From assembly GCF_016862515.1 (NCBI RefSeq), contig NZ_BONC01000001.1:62001-126000 (forward strand): a stretch of 64,000 nt of DNA. Direction: 5' to 3'. Positions 1-7,674 of the stretch are shown here, one piece after another. The stretch is from Asanoa iriomotensis. GTDB taxonomy: Bacteria; Actinomycetota; Actinomycetes; Mycobacteriales; Micromonosporaceae. The translations under genes and the position numbers were made by a program. The notes under the pieces are model-generated. The model saw nothing but the letters and a program-made list of their open reading frames with translations, had not been told where the DNA came from and did not search any database. How positions within the stretch are numbered: position 1 is the stretch's first letter; each line of letters begins with the position of its first letter.

Positions 1-119
1 TCGATCATCCGGTAGATGCCGCCGAACGGCACCCCCGGCTTGGCGCGGTCGGCGGTCAGCGGCATCAGACGCTTTCCCTCACCACCGGCGAGCACCATCG
101 CGAGGACTTTGGGGGCCAT
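1..119 (-). CDS. glgC: Glucose-1-phosphate adenylyltransferase, N-terminus (cut by window edge)
   Basis: Only the first 39 codons lie inside the window. They encode the nucleotide-binding N-terminus [20 protein letters not shown], followed by the LTADRAKP stretch and a FGG loop, which is diagnostic of ADP-glucose pyrophosphorylase. The enzyme makes ADP-glucose from glucose-1-phosphate and ATP in the cytoplasm, the committed step of glycogen synthesis. It starts with ATG at 119 and is divergent from the glycogen/maltose-1-phosphate synthase gene at 192, with 72 bp between them. That is the usual actinobacterial arrangement. The assignment rests on the conserved glycine-rich loop; the catalytic core is outside the window. 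Confidence 0.9.
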   Translation of the reverse strand, partial: MAPKVLAMVLAGGEGKRLMPLTADRAKPGVPFGGIYRMI

Positions 120-191
120 GAGCAGACGCTAGCCACCTCGCGGGCCGCGCACCAGCGGAGGGTTCACGTCGAGCCGGTTAAGGTTTCCGCT

Positions 192-1388
192 GTGGACAGG
201 ATCCGAGTCGATCTCCTCACCCGCGAATATCCGCCCGAGGTGTACGGCGGCGCCGGGGTGCACGTCGAGTACCTGGCCCGTGACCTGCGGCGGCTGGCCG
301 ACGTCCGGGTGCACTGCTTCGGCGCCCCGCGCACCGAGCCGGGCGTGACCGCGTACGCCGACCCGCCGGGGCTCGCGAACGCCAACGCCGCCCTGCGTAC
401 GCTGGGAATCGATCTGGAAATGGCCGCCGGCGCCGCGGGCACGGACGTCGTGCACAGCCACACGTGGTACGCGAACCTCGCCGGCCACACCGCCAAGCTG
501 CTGCACGGCGTGCCGCACGTGGTGACCACGCACAGCCTGGAGCCGCTGCGCCCGTGGAAGGCGGAGCAGCTCGGCGGCGGCTACCGGCTCTCCTCGTGGG
601 CCGAGCGCACCGCGATCGAGGGTGCCGACGCGGTCGTCGCCGTCTCCGAGGGCATGCGCCGCGACGTGCTCACGGCCTATCCGGGCGTCAACCCCGACCG
701 GGTACGCGTGGTGCACAACGGCATCGACACGGTCCAGTACACGCCGGATCCCGAGACCGGTGTCTGGGACCGGATCGGCGCCGACCCGGCCCGGCCGACC
801 GCGATCTTCGTCGGCCGGATCACCCGCCAGAAGGGCCTGCCGTACCTGCTGCGGGCGGCCCGGGAGCTGCCCGCCGACGCCCAGCTCGTGCTGCTCGCCG
901 GCGCGCCCGACACGCCCGAGATCGCCGCCGAGGTGCGCGAGCTGGTCGACGAGCTCAGCCGGCGGCACGACCGGATCTTCTGGGTGCCGGAGATGCTGCC
1001 CAAGCCCGACGTCATCCAGCTCCTCACGCACAGCACGGTGTTCGTCTGCCCGTCGATCTACGAGCCGATGGGCATCGTCAACCTCGAGGCGATGGCCTGC
1101 GAGACCGCCGTGGTGGCGACCGCGACCGGCGGCATCCCCGAGGTCGTCGACGACGGCGTGACCGGGCTGCTGGTGCCGATCGACCAGGCCACCGACGGCA
1201 CGGGTACGCCCCTGGACCCGGACCGGTTCGTCGCCGACCTGGCGGCCGCGCTCAACACGCTGCTCGCCGACCCGTCGCGGGCGGCCCGGATGGGCGTCGC
1301 CGGGCGCGAGCGCGCGGTCGGCCAGTTCTCGTGGGCGTCGATCGCCGAGCGCACGATGGCGGTCTACCAGGACGTACTAGGGAATTAG
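192..1388 (+). CDS. glgA: Corynebacterial-type glycogen synthase / alpha-maltose-1-phosphate synthase (GT4)
   Basis: This 398-residue GT-B glycosyltransferase has the N-terminal [18 protein letters not shown] segment, a [13 protein letters not shown] loop that starts the second Rossmann domain, and the retaining-enzyme motif [12 protein letters not shown] (E-x7-E). Length and motifs match the actinobacterial GlgA/GlgM family, which transfers glucose from ADP-glucose to alpha-glucan or to glucose-1-phosphate, giving maltose-1-phosphate for the GlgE pathway. Sequence alone does not separate the two activities. The start is GTG at 192, directly before the conserved beta strand; no strong ribosome-binding site is seen. 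It is divergent from glgC. Its last 12 bases overlap the convergent alcohol dehydrogenase gene. Confidence 0.9.
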   Translation: MDRIRVDLLTREYPPEVYGGAGVHVEYLARDLRRLADVRVHCFGAPRTEPGVTAYADPPGLANANAALRTLGIDLEMAAGAAGTDVVHSHTWYANLAGHTAKLLHGVPHVVTTHSLEPLRPWKAEQLGGGYRLSSWAERTAIEGADAVVAVSEGMRRDVLTAYPGVNPDRVRVVHNGIDTVQYTPDPETGVWDRIGADPARPTAIFVGRITRQKGLPYLLRAARELPADAQLVLLAGAPDTPEIAAEVRELVDELSRRHDRIFWVPEMLPKPDVIQLLTHSTVFVCPSIYEPMGIVNLEAMACETAVVATATGGIPEVVDDGVTGLLVPIDQATDGTGTPLDPDRFVADLAAALNTLLADPSRAARMGVAGRERAVGQFSWASIAERTMAVYQDVLGN

Positions 1389-2375
1389 CACCGCGACCCC
1401 GTCGACGCGGTCGCCGGACAGGTCCGCGAGGGCCTGGCCGGCCTCGTCCAACGGATACTCCTGCCGGTGCACGAGCGGCGGGTTCGCCAGGGCCGCGGCC
1501 AGGAAGGCCCGGCCGTCGGCGCGGGTGTTGGCGGTGACGCTGCGCAGCGTACGTTCCTCGAACAGGTGTTTCTCGTAGTTGAGCGCCGGGATGTCGGTCA
1601 GGTGGATGCCGGCGACGGAGAGCGTGCCGCCCCGGTCGAGCGCGGCCAGCGCGACCGGCACCAGCGTGCCGACGGGTGCGAACAGGATCGCCGCGTCGAG
1701 CTTCTCCGGCGGCCGGTCCTGCGCGCCGCCGGCGGAGGCGGCACCCAGCTCCAGCGCCAGCCGCTGCGCGGCCAGCGAGCGGGTCATCACGTGCACGGTC
1801 GCGCCCTGCGCCATCGCCACCTGGGAGATCAGGTGGGCCGACGCGCCGAAGCCGTAGATGCCGAGGCGCCCGCCCGGCGGCAGGTCGGCGCGGAGCAGCG
1901 CGCGGTAGCCGATGATCCCCGCGCACAGCAGCGGTGCCAGTTCGCGGGCGTCGCGGTCGGCGGGCAGCGGGTAGACGTAGGCCTCCGGTGCGGCCGCGTA
2001 CTGCGCGTAGCCGCCGTCGGCGTCCCAGCCCGTGTAGCGGGAGTCCGGGCAGAGGTTCTCGTTGCCGCGCAGGCAGTAGGCGCAGGTGTTGTCGGTGTGT
2101 CGCAGCCACGCCACGCCGACCCGGTCGCCGGGCCGGTAGGTGCTCGCGTCCGCGCCCCGGGCCACGACCCGCCCGACGATCTGGTGGCCGGGCACGACCG
2201 GGCTGCGGTGCGGCGGCAGGTCACCCTCGGCGACGTGCAGGTCGGTGCGGCAGACCGCGCACGCCTCGACCTCGACCAGCACCTCGTCGTGGGCCGGCGC
2301 CGGCACCGGCAACTCGGCTCTGCGCAGCGGATCGTCGGCCAGCGGGCCCGGGTCGACCACCTGCCAGGCGGTCAT
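1377..2375 (-). CDS. Zinc-dependent alcohol dehydrogenase family oxidoreductase
   Basis: This is a medium-chain dehydrogenase of about 332 residues. The catalytic-zinc segment is [10 protein letters not shown] followed by PGHQIVG, and the coenzyme fold carries [11 protein letters not shown]. In the structural-zinc lobe the usual four cysteines are reduced to three: the position of the first is Asp in [12 protein letters not shown], which is unusual. The closest family is the AdhA-like NAD(P)-dependent alcohol/aldehyde dehydrogenases; the substrate is unknown. ATG at 2375 has a GGAG just upstream. An alternative GTG at 2396 overlaps the stop of the upstream methyltransferase (GTGA), so the two genes are almost certainly cotranscribed and translationally coupled. 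Confidence 0.85.
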   Translation of the reverse strand: MTAWQVVDPGPLADDPLRRAELPVPAPAHDEVLVEVEACAVCRTDLHVAEGDLPPHRSPVVPGHQIVGRVVARGADASTYRPGDRVGVAWLRHTDNTCAYCLRGNENLCPDSRYTGWDADGGYAQYAAAPEAYVYPLPADRDARELAPLLCAGIIGYRALLRADLPPGGRLGIYGFGASAHLISQVAMAQGATVHVMTRSLAAQRLALELGAASAGGAQDRPPEKLDAAILFAPVGTLVPVALAALDRGGTLSVAGIHLTDIPALNYEKHLFEERTLRSVTANTRADGRAFLAAALANPPLVHRQEYPLDEAGQALADLSGDRVDGVAVLIP

Positions 2376-2392
2376 CGTCTCCGGAAGAGAGG

Positions 2393-3229
2393 TCACTCCC
2401 CCATCTTCACCGCTTGGAGCGTGTAGGAGAGCGGAACCCGCTCGCGACCCTCGGCGAGCCGCCATTCCTCGTCGTCGCCGCGGACCATCCGGCCCGGCAG
2501 CCCGTCCCACGGCACGCTGTCGTGCTCCTCGAGGGCGGTGATCCGCAGCCCGTGTGCCAGCAGCGCGGTGACGATCTCGCCGAGCCCGTGGTTCCAGGAG
2601 TGCGTCTCGTTCTGGGTGAACACCGCGTCGGTGGCGACGTAGGTGCCGCCCTCGTCCCAGACGAGCGGCTCGGCCGTCTCGAAGTACGGGAAGCGGACGA
2701 CCAGCAGGTCGTCCTCCTTGCGCGTGTCGTCGAGCGACCAGAGGACCGGGTGGCCCTCGCGGATGAACAGGCGGCCGCCGGGCTTGAGGAGCCGGGCCAC
2801 TGTTGAAGCCCAGCGATCGACCGAGGGCAGCCAGCAGAGGGCACCGATGCCCGTGAACACCAGGTCGTACGCCTCGTTGGGCAGGACGTCGGCGGCCGCG
2901 TACACGTCGGACTCGACGAAGTCGGTCGGGTCGCCGAGCCGCTTCGCGAGCGTGCGGGCCTCGGCGACCGAAGCCGGCGAGAAGTCGAGGCCGGTCATCC
3001 GGGCGCCGAGGCGCGACAGCGAGATCGTGTCGGTGCCGATGTGGCACTGCAGGTGGACACCGCGCAGCCCGCGGACGTCGCCGAGCCGCGGCAGGTCGAA
3101 CCGCACGACATGGCTGACGTACGCCGGGTCGGCGGCGAACTTGTCGAGCGCGTAGTCCGGGGACGCGGCGTGCGCGGGCGCGCGCTCGTCCCAGCTGGCG
3201 CGGTTGATCGTGCGGTAGTCGGCGGTCAC
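2393..3229 (-). CDS. Class I SAM-dependent methyltransferase
   Basis: This protein of about 278 residues has the SAM-binding motif I in [19 protein letters not shown] and the acidic strand-2 end TGLDFSP. It continues with the [15 protein letters not shown] post-motif typical of small-molecule methyltransferases. It begins at GTG 3229 with no obvious ribosome-binding site. Its TGA overlaps the GTG start of the dehydrogenase downstream, so the two probably form a two-gene operon. The methyl acceptor cannot be deduced. The family contains many ubiquinone/cobalamin-type methyltransferase relatives of unassigned function. Confidence 0.85.
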   Translation of the reverse strand: MTADYRTINRASWDERAPAHAASPDYALDKFAADPAYVSHVVRFDLPRLGDVRGLRGVHLQCHIGTDTISLSRLGARMTGLDFSPASVAEARTLAKRLGDPTDFVESDVYAAADVLPNEAYDLVFTGIGALCWLPSVDRWASTVARLLKPGGRLFIREGHPVLWSLDDTRKEDDLLVVRFPYFETAEPLVWDEGGTYVATDAVFTQNETHSWNHGLGEIVTALLAHGLRITALEEHDSVPWDGLPGRMVRGDDEEWRLAEGRERVPLSYTLQAVKMGE

Positions 3230-3254
3230 GGCCGCAGAAGCTACCAGCGGCGGC

Positions 3255-3494
3255 CTACCAGACGTAACCGAAATACAGCTCGGTGCCGGCGGCGCCGCTG
3301 CAGCGGTAGACGTCGGCGTCGCCGCTGCGCACGGCGGCGGTGCCGGCCGCGACACAGTCGGCGTTGCTGGCCTGGCTGCCCTGGAACTTCCAGGTGTAGA
3401 TGCCGGCCTGCGCGGGCGCGGCGGCGACCGCGAGGGCCGCGGCGGCAACGGCGCCGACGGCGGCGATCCGGACGGCGGTGGTGCGAGCGCGCAT
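3255..3494 (-). CDS. Small secreted protein of unknown function
   Basis: This is a 79-residue precursor. The start ATG at 3494 is chosen because a GGGGGAGG ribosome-binding site lies eight bases upstream; a longer frame from 3524 lacks this. The N-terminus MRARTTAVRIAAVGAVAAAA followed by alanines and APAQA is a clear Sec signal peptide. The mature part is about 40 residues and begins GIYTWKFQGS. It has two cysteines, likely a disulfide, and many aromatic residues near the C-terminus (YFGYVW). No domain is recognised. A well-formed promoter lies at 3565-3536 on the same strand. Confidence 0.75.
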   Translation of the reverse strand: MRARTTAVRIAAVGAVAAAALAVAAAPAQAGIYTWKFQGSQASNADCVAAGTAAVRSGDADVYRCSGAAGTELYFGYVW

Positions 3495-3535
3495 GGTGAA
3501 GCCTCCCCCGTGAACATCGATCAACGTCGGTCACG

Positions 3536-3565
3536 ACGCTAGCCAGGCGGCCGCGGCGTGGTCAA
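3536..3565 (-). promoter_or_regulatory. Sigma70-type promoter of the small secreted protein
   Basis: On the minus strand TTGACC (3565-3560) and TAGCGT (3541-3536) are separated by 18 bases. This leaves about 35 bases of leader before the ATG at 3494, room for the GGGGGAGG site. Confidence 0.6.
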
Positions 3566-3609
3566 GCCCTTCGATGCGCGGCCGATATTTTCGCACTGGC
3601 AGTGCAGTA

Positions 3610-3639
3610 TTGACACCCGTCGCGCGGGATGCCTAACGT
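3610..3639 (+). promoter_or_regulatory. Sigma70-type promoter of the secreted hydrolase
   Basis: TTGACA (3610-3615) and TAACGT (3634-3639) are 18 bases apart. The predicted start near 3646 gives a leader of about 30 bases carrying GGGAGGAG before the ATG at 3676. Confidence 0.65.
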
Positions 3640-3675
3640 CGATTTCCCCCTGTCCCTGCTGGGAGGAGCGCGACG

Positions 3676-5034
3676 ATGCGCCGTACCCTCCTGTTCCGCG
3701 TCCTGGTGTCCACGGTGGCCGCCGTCACCGCCGTGACCACCCTTCCGTCCACGGCGGCGGCCGGCGGCACTGTCGGCGGCACACCCGGCGACCAACCACT
3801 GCCCGGCTACACCATCGTCAACCCGCCGCTGGCACCGGCCACCGTGGGCGGTGCGCCCTCGACCGTTCGCCAGGGCACCTACCGGCACGCCGCGTACATC
3901 ATCGAGGTGCCGCCGCGCTGGAACGGCGACCTGGTGATGTGGGCGCACGGCTACCGCGGCCAAGGCATGGTGCTGACGGTCGACCCGCCGGCTTTCGGCC
4001 TGCGCCAACGCCTGCTCGACCAGGGGTACGCGTGGGCGGCGTCCTCCTACTCCGGCAACGGTTTCGACATCCGTGCGGGCGTGCTCAGCACGAAGGAGCT
4101 GGCCGGCCACTTCGACGAGGTCGTCCGCCGACCACACCGGACCTACGTCGCCGGTGTCTCGATGGGCGGCTACATCATCGGCCGGTCGCTGGAGGAATAC
4201 CCGAGCCTCTACGACGGCGCGCTGCCGATGTGCGGCGTCATGGGCGACCAGCGGCTGATCGACTACTTCCTGGACTACCAGCTCACGGCCGAGGCCCTCA
4301 GCGGGGTGACCACGTACCCGGCCGGTCCTGACTACCTGACCGCCGTCGTGCCCGCGGTGCAGCAGAAGCTGGGCCTGGCGGCCCTGTCTCCGCTGGCCCC
4401 CGAGCCGACCAACGAGCTGGGCCGCCAGTTCCGCGACATCACCGTCAACCAGTCGGGTGGTCCCCGGCCGGGCGCGGCGGCGTCGTTCGCCTACTGGAAG
4501 AACTTCCTGTTCGGCCTGAGCGCCCCGGCCGCGGCGTCGTCGACGCCGGCGCAGGACCCGGGTCTGATCGCGACGAACCTGTTCACGCGGTACTCGCCGT
4601 CGACGCCGGTCGACGTGAACCGCGTGGTGCGCCGGGTGGCGCCCGAGGAGCCGCGGGAACGCCTCTCCGGGCGGCTCACGCAGGTCCCGAAGATCGACGG
4701 CCGCCCGCGGGTCCCGGTCCTGTCCCTGCACACGTTGGGTGACATGTTCGTCCCGTTCGTCAACGAACAGCAGTACAAGGCGGACGTGGACCGCCACGGC
4801 CGCGGCCGCCTCCTGGTGCAACGCGCGGTCCGCTCGACCGAACACTGCGAGTTCAGCCCGACCGAGGTCGGCACGGCCTGGGACGACCTGGTCTCGTGGG
4901 TCCGGCACGACCGCAAGCCGGCCGGCGACCGCGTCGACCCGAAGTCGGTCGCGGCCGCGGACTACGGCTGCCGCTTCAGCGACAGGGCGGCGTACACCAC
5001 CGGCACCCGCCGGCTCTTCCCCGCCTGCGCGTAG
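3676..5034 (+). CDS. Secreted alpha/beta-hydrolase
   Basis: This 452-residue protein has a Sec signal peptide (MRRTLLFRVLVSTVAAVTAV, cleavage near STAAA-GG). The alpha/beta-hydrolase core has MWAHGYRGQ as oxyanion strand, GVSMGGYIIG as nucleophile elbow (Ser), and a late STEHCEF segment giving the catalytic His. An Asp in HTLGDMFVPF is the likely acid. This is an esterase/lipase-like enzyme acting outside the cell; the substrate is unknown. Three to four cysteines late in the protein could form disulfides. ATG 3676 has GGGAGGAG eight bases upstream. The gene is monocistronic, with its own promoter and a hairpin terminator at 5044. Confidence 0.85.
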   Translation: MRRTLLFRVLVSTVAAVTAVTTLPSTAAAGGTVGGTPGDQPLPGYTIVNPPLAPATVGGAPSTVRQGTYRHAAYIIEVPPRWNGDLVMWAHGYRGQGMVLTVDPPAFGLRQRLLDQGYAWAASSYSGNGFDIRAGVLSTKELAGHFDEVVRRPHRTYVAGVSMGGYIIGRSLEEYPSLYDGALPMCGVMGDQRLIDYFLDYQLTAEALSGVTTYPAGPDYLTAVVPAVQQKLGLAALSPLAPEPTNELGRQFRDITVNQSGGPRPGAAASFAYWKNFLFGLSAPAAASSTPAQDPGLIATNLFTRYSPSTPVDVNRVVRRVAPEEPRERLSGRLTQVPKIDGRPRVPVLSLHTLGDMFVPFVNEQQYKADVDRHGRGRLLVQRAVRSTEHCEFSPTEVGTAWDDLVSWVRHDRKPAGDRVDPKSVAAADYGCRFSDRAAYTTGTRRLFPACA

Positions 5035-5043
5035 GGATTGGAA

Positions 5044-5074
5044 ACGGCCTCCTGCCCATCCGGCAGGGGGCCGT
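5044..5074. terminator. Bidirectional hairpin terminator
   Basis: A 13-bp stem (one G-T pair) with loop CATCC lies between the convergent hydrolase and TetR genes. ACGGCCTCCTGCC pairs with GGCAGGGGGCCGT. There is no T-tract, as is common at this GC content. Confidence 0.7.
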
Positions 5075-5079
5075 GCGCC

Positions 5080-5673
5080 CTAGTCGAAGCGCTCGCCCAT
5101 CGTGGCGAGCATCTGGTCGATCTCGTCGCTGAGGGAGCCCTCGCCGCGGCGCTCGAGCCAGACGTCCGTGCCGACGCGCAGGCTCGCCGTGAAGGCCGCG
5201 GCCATCAGGCGGGCGCGCATCCGGTCGGCGCCGCGGCGGGCGAGCTCGTCGGCGACGTCTTCCTCGAAGGACGCGTGGCGGGCGAACTGCTGGCCGACCA
5301 GCGACGGGTGCCGGCGGATCAGGCGGCTCTGCGCGACCCACTCCGGGTCCGGGTCGCCGCCCTCGTCGAACAGGGAGCGCGTGCTCGCCCGGACCGCCTG
5401 CCATGCCGGCTCCACGGCCGGCCGGCGGCGCAGCGCGAGCAGGAACTGGTTGAGCCGGTCCCGCTCGCCGTGCAGGAGGGCGTCCTCCTTGTTGGCGAAG
5501 TAGTTGGAGAACGTGCGCCGGGAGACCTCCGCGGCCTCGACGATCGCCTCCACCGTGACCTCGGTCAGGCCCCGCTCGATCGCCAACTCCATCGCCGCGC
5601 GATGGAGAGCGTCGGCGGTCGCCGCCTTCTTACGCTCGCGAAGGGTCTGCGCCTCCGCCGTCGCCGTCTCCAC
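5080..5673 (-). CDS. TetR family transcriptional regulator
   Basis: This protein of about 197 residues has the N-terminal TetR helix-turn-helix: VEAIVEAAEVSRRTFSNYFANKEDALL carries the recognition helix and the hallmark F-x-N-Y-F-x-N-K-E-D. The C-terminal ligand domain is variable, so the inducer is unknown. The start is taken as GTG 5673; GTG 5682 in the same frame is equally possible. A 15-bp palindrome at 5704-5718, about 30 bases upstream, is the likely autoregulatory operator. The gene is divergent from the universal stress protein gene, which may share control. Confidence 0.85.
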   Translation of the reverse strand: METATAEAQTLRERKKAATADALHRAAMELAIERGLTEVTVEAIVEAAEVSRRTFSNYFANKEDALLHGERDRLNQFLLALRRRPAVEPAWQAVRASTRSLFDEGGDPDPEWVAQSRLIRRHPSLVGQQFARHASFEEDVADELARRGADRMRARLMAAAFTASLRVGTDVWLERRGEGSLSDEIDQMLATMGERFD

Positions 5674-5703
5674 GCCTTGCACGATATCGCGCGAACCTAC
5701 GTA

Positions 5704-5718
5704 TTGCTCAATGGGCAA
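5704..5718. promoter_or_regulatory. Probable TetR operator (palindrome)
   Basis: On the minus strand it reads TTGCCCATTGAGCAA. The two 7-base arms (TTGCCCA / TGAGCAA) are inverted repeats around one central T with one mismatch. The site sits in the divergent region directly upstream of the tetR gene, and its size and place are typical of TetR autoregulation. Confidence 0.55.
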
Positions 5719-5833
5719 CTTTGCACAGTAGGAAATTCGATGGCAAGCTGAACGCGCGGTTGGCTCGCGTATGGCAGCGTGCGCGGGCGGCGGCAAGGAT
5801 GGGACGCGAGGGCATCGAAAGGATCGAGGCGGG

Positions 5834-6334
5834 ATGGGCACCTCGGTGGCGCGGCACCCGGACGAGGAGCACTACGGTCCGGCCGTACGCCCGATGAAGT
5901 TCGAGCGTGGCACCGACGGCCCGCGCGTCGTCATGGTGGGTGTCGACGGCACGGAGACCTCCCTGCGCGCCGCCGCGTCGGCGTTCGGCGTCGCCCGGCG
6001 CCAGGGCTGCGGCCTGACCATGGTCTTCGTGGCCGCGCCCGGCCTGCTGGCCTCGCTCGCGCCGCAGGTCGGCTACGCGCAGCAGGAGGCGTTCGAGGAG
6101 ATCGCCGCCGACCTGAAGCGGGAGGCGCACCGGGCCGCCGTCGAATACGGCGTGCCGGTCACGCTGGTCACCCGCCGCGGCGACGCGTTCTCGGAACTGG
6201 CCGCGGTGGCCGACGCGATCAAGGCGGACTTCGTCTTCGTCGGCGCCAGCGCGCAGGCCGGCCACAAGTTCGTCGGCTCGATCGCCACCCGCCTGGTCCG
6301 CCTGGGCCACTGGCCGGTCGTGGTCGTGCCCTAA
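5834..6334 (+). CDS. Universal stress protein (UspA family)
   Basis: This is a single-domain Usp of 166 residues. The first strand VVMVGVDGTETSLRAAA holds the conserved Asp. The C-terminal nucleotide loop is recognisable as FVGASAQAGHKFVGSIA with the closing WPVVVVP strand, a variant of the G-2X-G-9X-G(S/T) ATP motif. It is a cytoplasmic stress protein of unspecified partner. ATG 5834 is preferred (GAGGCGGG upstream); the frame is open from ATG 5771 but those extra residues are not Usp-like. It ends in a 4-base overlap with the convergent hxlR gene. Confidence 0.85.
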   Translation: MGTSVARHPDEEHYGPAVRPMKFERGTDGPRVVMVGVDGTETSLRAAASAFGVARRQGCGLTMVFVAAPGLLASLAPQVGYAQQEAFEEIAADLKREAHRAAVEYGVPVTLVTRRGDAFSELAAVADAIKADFVFVGASAQAGHKFVGSIATRLVRLGHWPVVVVP

Positions 6335-6705
6335 CGGGCTTTGTCGTACGTCTCCCGGGCGGCGAACACGCCGTCGAGGTTGGCCTCGACCCACCTGGTC
6401 AGCGTCCAGATCTGCTCGGCGACCTCGCGGCCCATCGGGGTCAGCGAGTAGTCGACCCGGGGCGGGATGACCGGCTTGGCGTCGCGGTCGACGAAGCCGT
6501 CACGTTCGAGGGTCTGCAGGGTCTGGGCGAGCATCTTCTCGCTGACCCCGCCGATCGCCCGGCGCAGCTCGCTGAACCGGTGCGGGCGGTCACGCAGCTC
6601 GGCGAGGACGAGCACGCCCCACCGGCTGGTGACGTGCTCCAGCACGGGTCGGGACGGGCAGTCGACCCGGTTGACGTTCGGCGCTCGCACCTCACTTACG
6701 GCCAT
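6331..6705 (-). CDS. HxlR/YtfH family redox-type transcriptional regulator
   Basis: This is a 124-residue winged-helix protein. It has an N-terminal Cys in DCPSRPVLEHV, the conserved LAELRDRPHRFSELRRAIGG helix-turn-helix, KMLAQTLQTLERDGFVDR and the wing YSLTPMG. HxlR proteins of this type often sense quinones or electrophiles through the N-terminal Cys. It is divergent from an NAD(P)-binding oxidoreductase, the same pairing as E. coli ytfH/ytfG (qorR/qorB). It therefore probably represses the oxidoreductase gene and itself through the palindromic region at 6710-6732. Confidence 0.85.
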   Translation of the reverse strand: MAVSEVRAPNVNRVDCPSRPVLEHVTSRWGVLVLAELRDRPHRFSELRRAIGGVSEKMLAQTLQTLERDGFVDRDAKPVIPPRVDYSLTPMGREVAEQIWTLTRWVEANLDGVFAARETYDKAR

Positions 6706-6762
6706 GTCCGTACCTTACTTCAAGGTGGGTACTTACGGCTAGGAGGGTATGCGACGTAGCGT
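6694..6762. promoter_or_regulatory. Shared operator/promoter region of hxlR and the oxidoreductase
   Basis: GTACCTTACTTCAAGGTGGGTAC (6710-6732 in two halves) is an imperfect 11-base-arm palindrome with 8 of 11 pairs. The 9-base direct repeat ACTTACGGC occurs at 6694-6702 and 6731-6739. For the plus-strand gene, TTACGG (6733-6738) and TAGCGT (6757-6762) are 18 bases apart, so a bound regulator would cover the -35 element. Confidence 0.5.
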
Positions 6763-6804
6763 TAGTGGCGACCCGACCATCCGGACAGAAGGAACTTCTT
6801 ACCC

Positions 6805-7674
6805 ATGAGCATCGTCATCACCGGCGCCAACGGTCAGCTCGGTCGCCTGGTCATCGCGGACCTGCTGGCCCGCGGCGTCCCCGCCGAGGGGATCACGGCG
6901 GTCGTGCGGAGCGCGGAGAAGGGCGCCGACCTGGCCGCCGTCGGTGTGCGGCTGCACGTCGCCGACTACGACGAGCCGTCGACGTTCGCCGACGCGTTCG
7001 CCGCCGGCGACCGGGTGCTGCTCATCTCCGGCAGCGAGCCCGGCCGGCGTGGCCCGCAGCACCAGGCCGTGATCGACGCCGCGGCCGCCGCCGGGGTGGC
7101 CCAGCTCGCGTACACCGGTGTGTTCGGCGGTCCGGACGCCTGGTTCGCGCTGGCCGGCGACCACCGCGTGACCGAGGCCGCGATCGTCGCCTCCGGTGTG
7201 CCGCACACGTTCCTGCGCAACAACTGGTACTCCGAGATGTACACCGGCGACGTCGCCGGGATCGTCGCGCGGGGTGCGGTCGCCAACGCGGTCGACCCGG
7301 AGAGCCGCATCGCCACCGCACCGCGCAAGGACTTCGCCGCGGCGGCCGCCGCCGTGCTCACCGGCGACGGTCACCTGGGTCGGGCGTACGAGCTGAGCGG
7401 CGACACCGCCTGGACGTTCGGCGAGTTCGCGGCGGAGCTCTCACGACAGAGCGGGAAGTCGGTCACGCACGCCACCGTCTCGCCTGCGGAGCTCAAGGAG
7501 ATCCTGGTCGGCGCCGGGGTGCCGGACGTGTTCGCGGACATCCTCGTCGAGGTCGACGACGCGATCGACAAGGGCGCCCTCGCGGGGACGCCGGGCGACC
7601 TGTCCACACTGATCGGACGCCCGACGACGCCCATCGCCGACACGATCGCGGCGGATCTGGCGAAGCTCGGCTAG
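6805..7674 (+). CDS. NmrA/SDR-type NAD(P)H:quinone oxidoreductase-like protein (YtfG/QorB-like)
   Basis: This 289-residue atypical SDR has the Rossmann glycine motif SIVITGANGQLGRLVI at the N-terminus. It continues with LAYTGVFGG and FLRNNWYSEMY, which match the QorB/NmrA group that reduces quinones with NADPH and lacks the classical YxxxK. It is cytoplasmic. An AGAAGGA about twelve bases upstream of ATG 6805 can serve as ribosome-binding site. Divergence from an HxlR regulator supports a role in quinone or electrophile stress. It ends in a 4-base overlap with the convergent mannosidase gene. Confidence 0.85.
   Translation: MSIVITGANGQLGRLVIADLLARGVPAEGITAVVRSAEKGADLAAVGVRLHVADYDEPSTFADAFAAGDRVLLISGSEPGRRGPQHQAVIDAAAAAGVAQLAYTGVFGGPDAWFALAGDHRVTEAAIVASGVPHTFLRNNWYSEMYTGDVAGIVARGAVANAVDPESRIATAPRKDFAAAAAAVLTGDGHLGRAYELSGDTAWTFGEFAAELSRQSGKSVTHATVSPAELKEILVGAGVPDVFADILVEVDDAIDKGALAGTPGDLSTLIGRPTTPIADTIAADLAKLG

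Noticed and set aside
5771-5833. Longer start for the universal stress protein
   Set aside because: The extra residues are Gly/Lys/Arg-rich and unlike Usp, and a ribosome-binding site lies just before ATG 5834.
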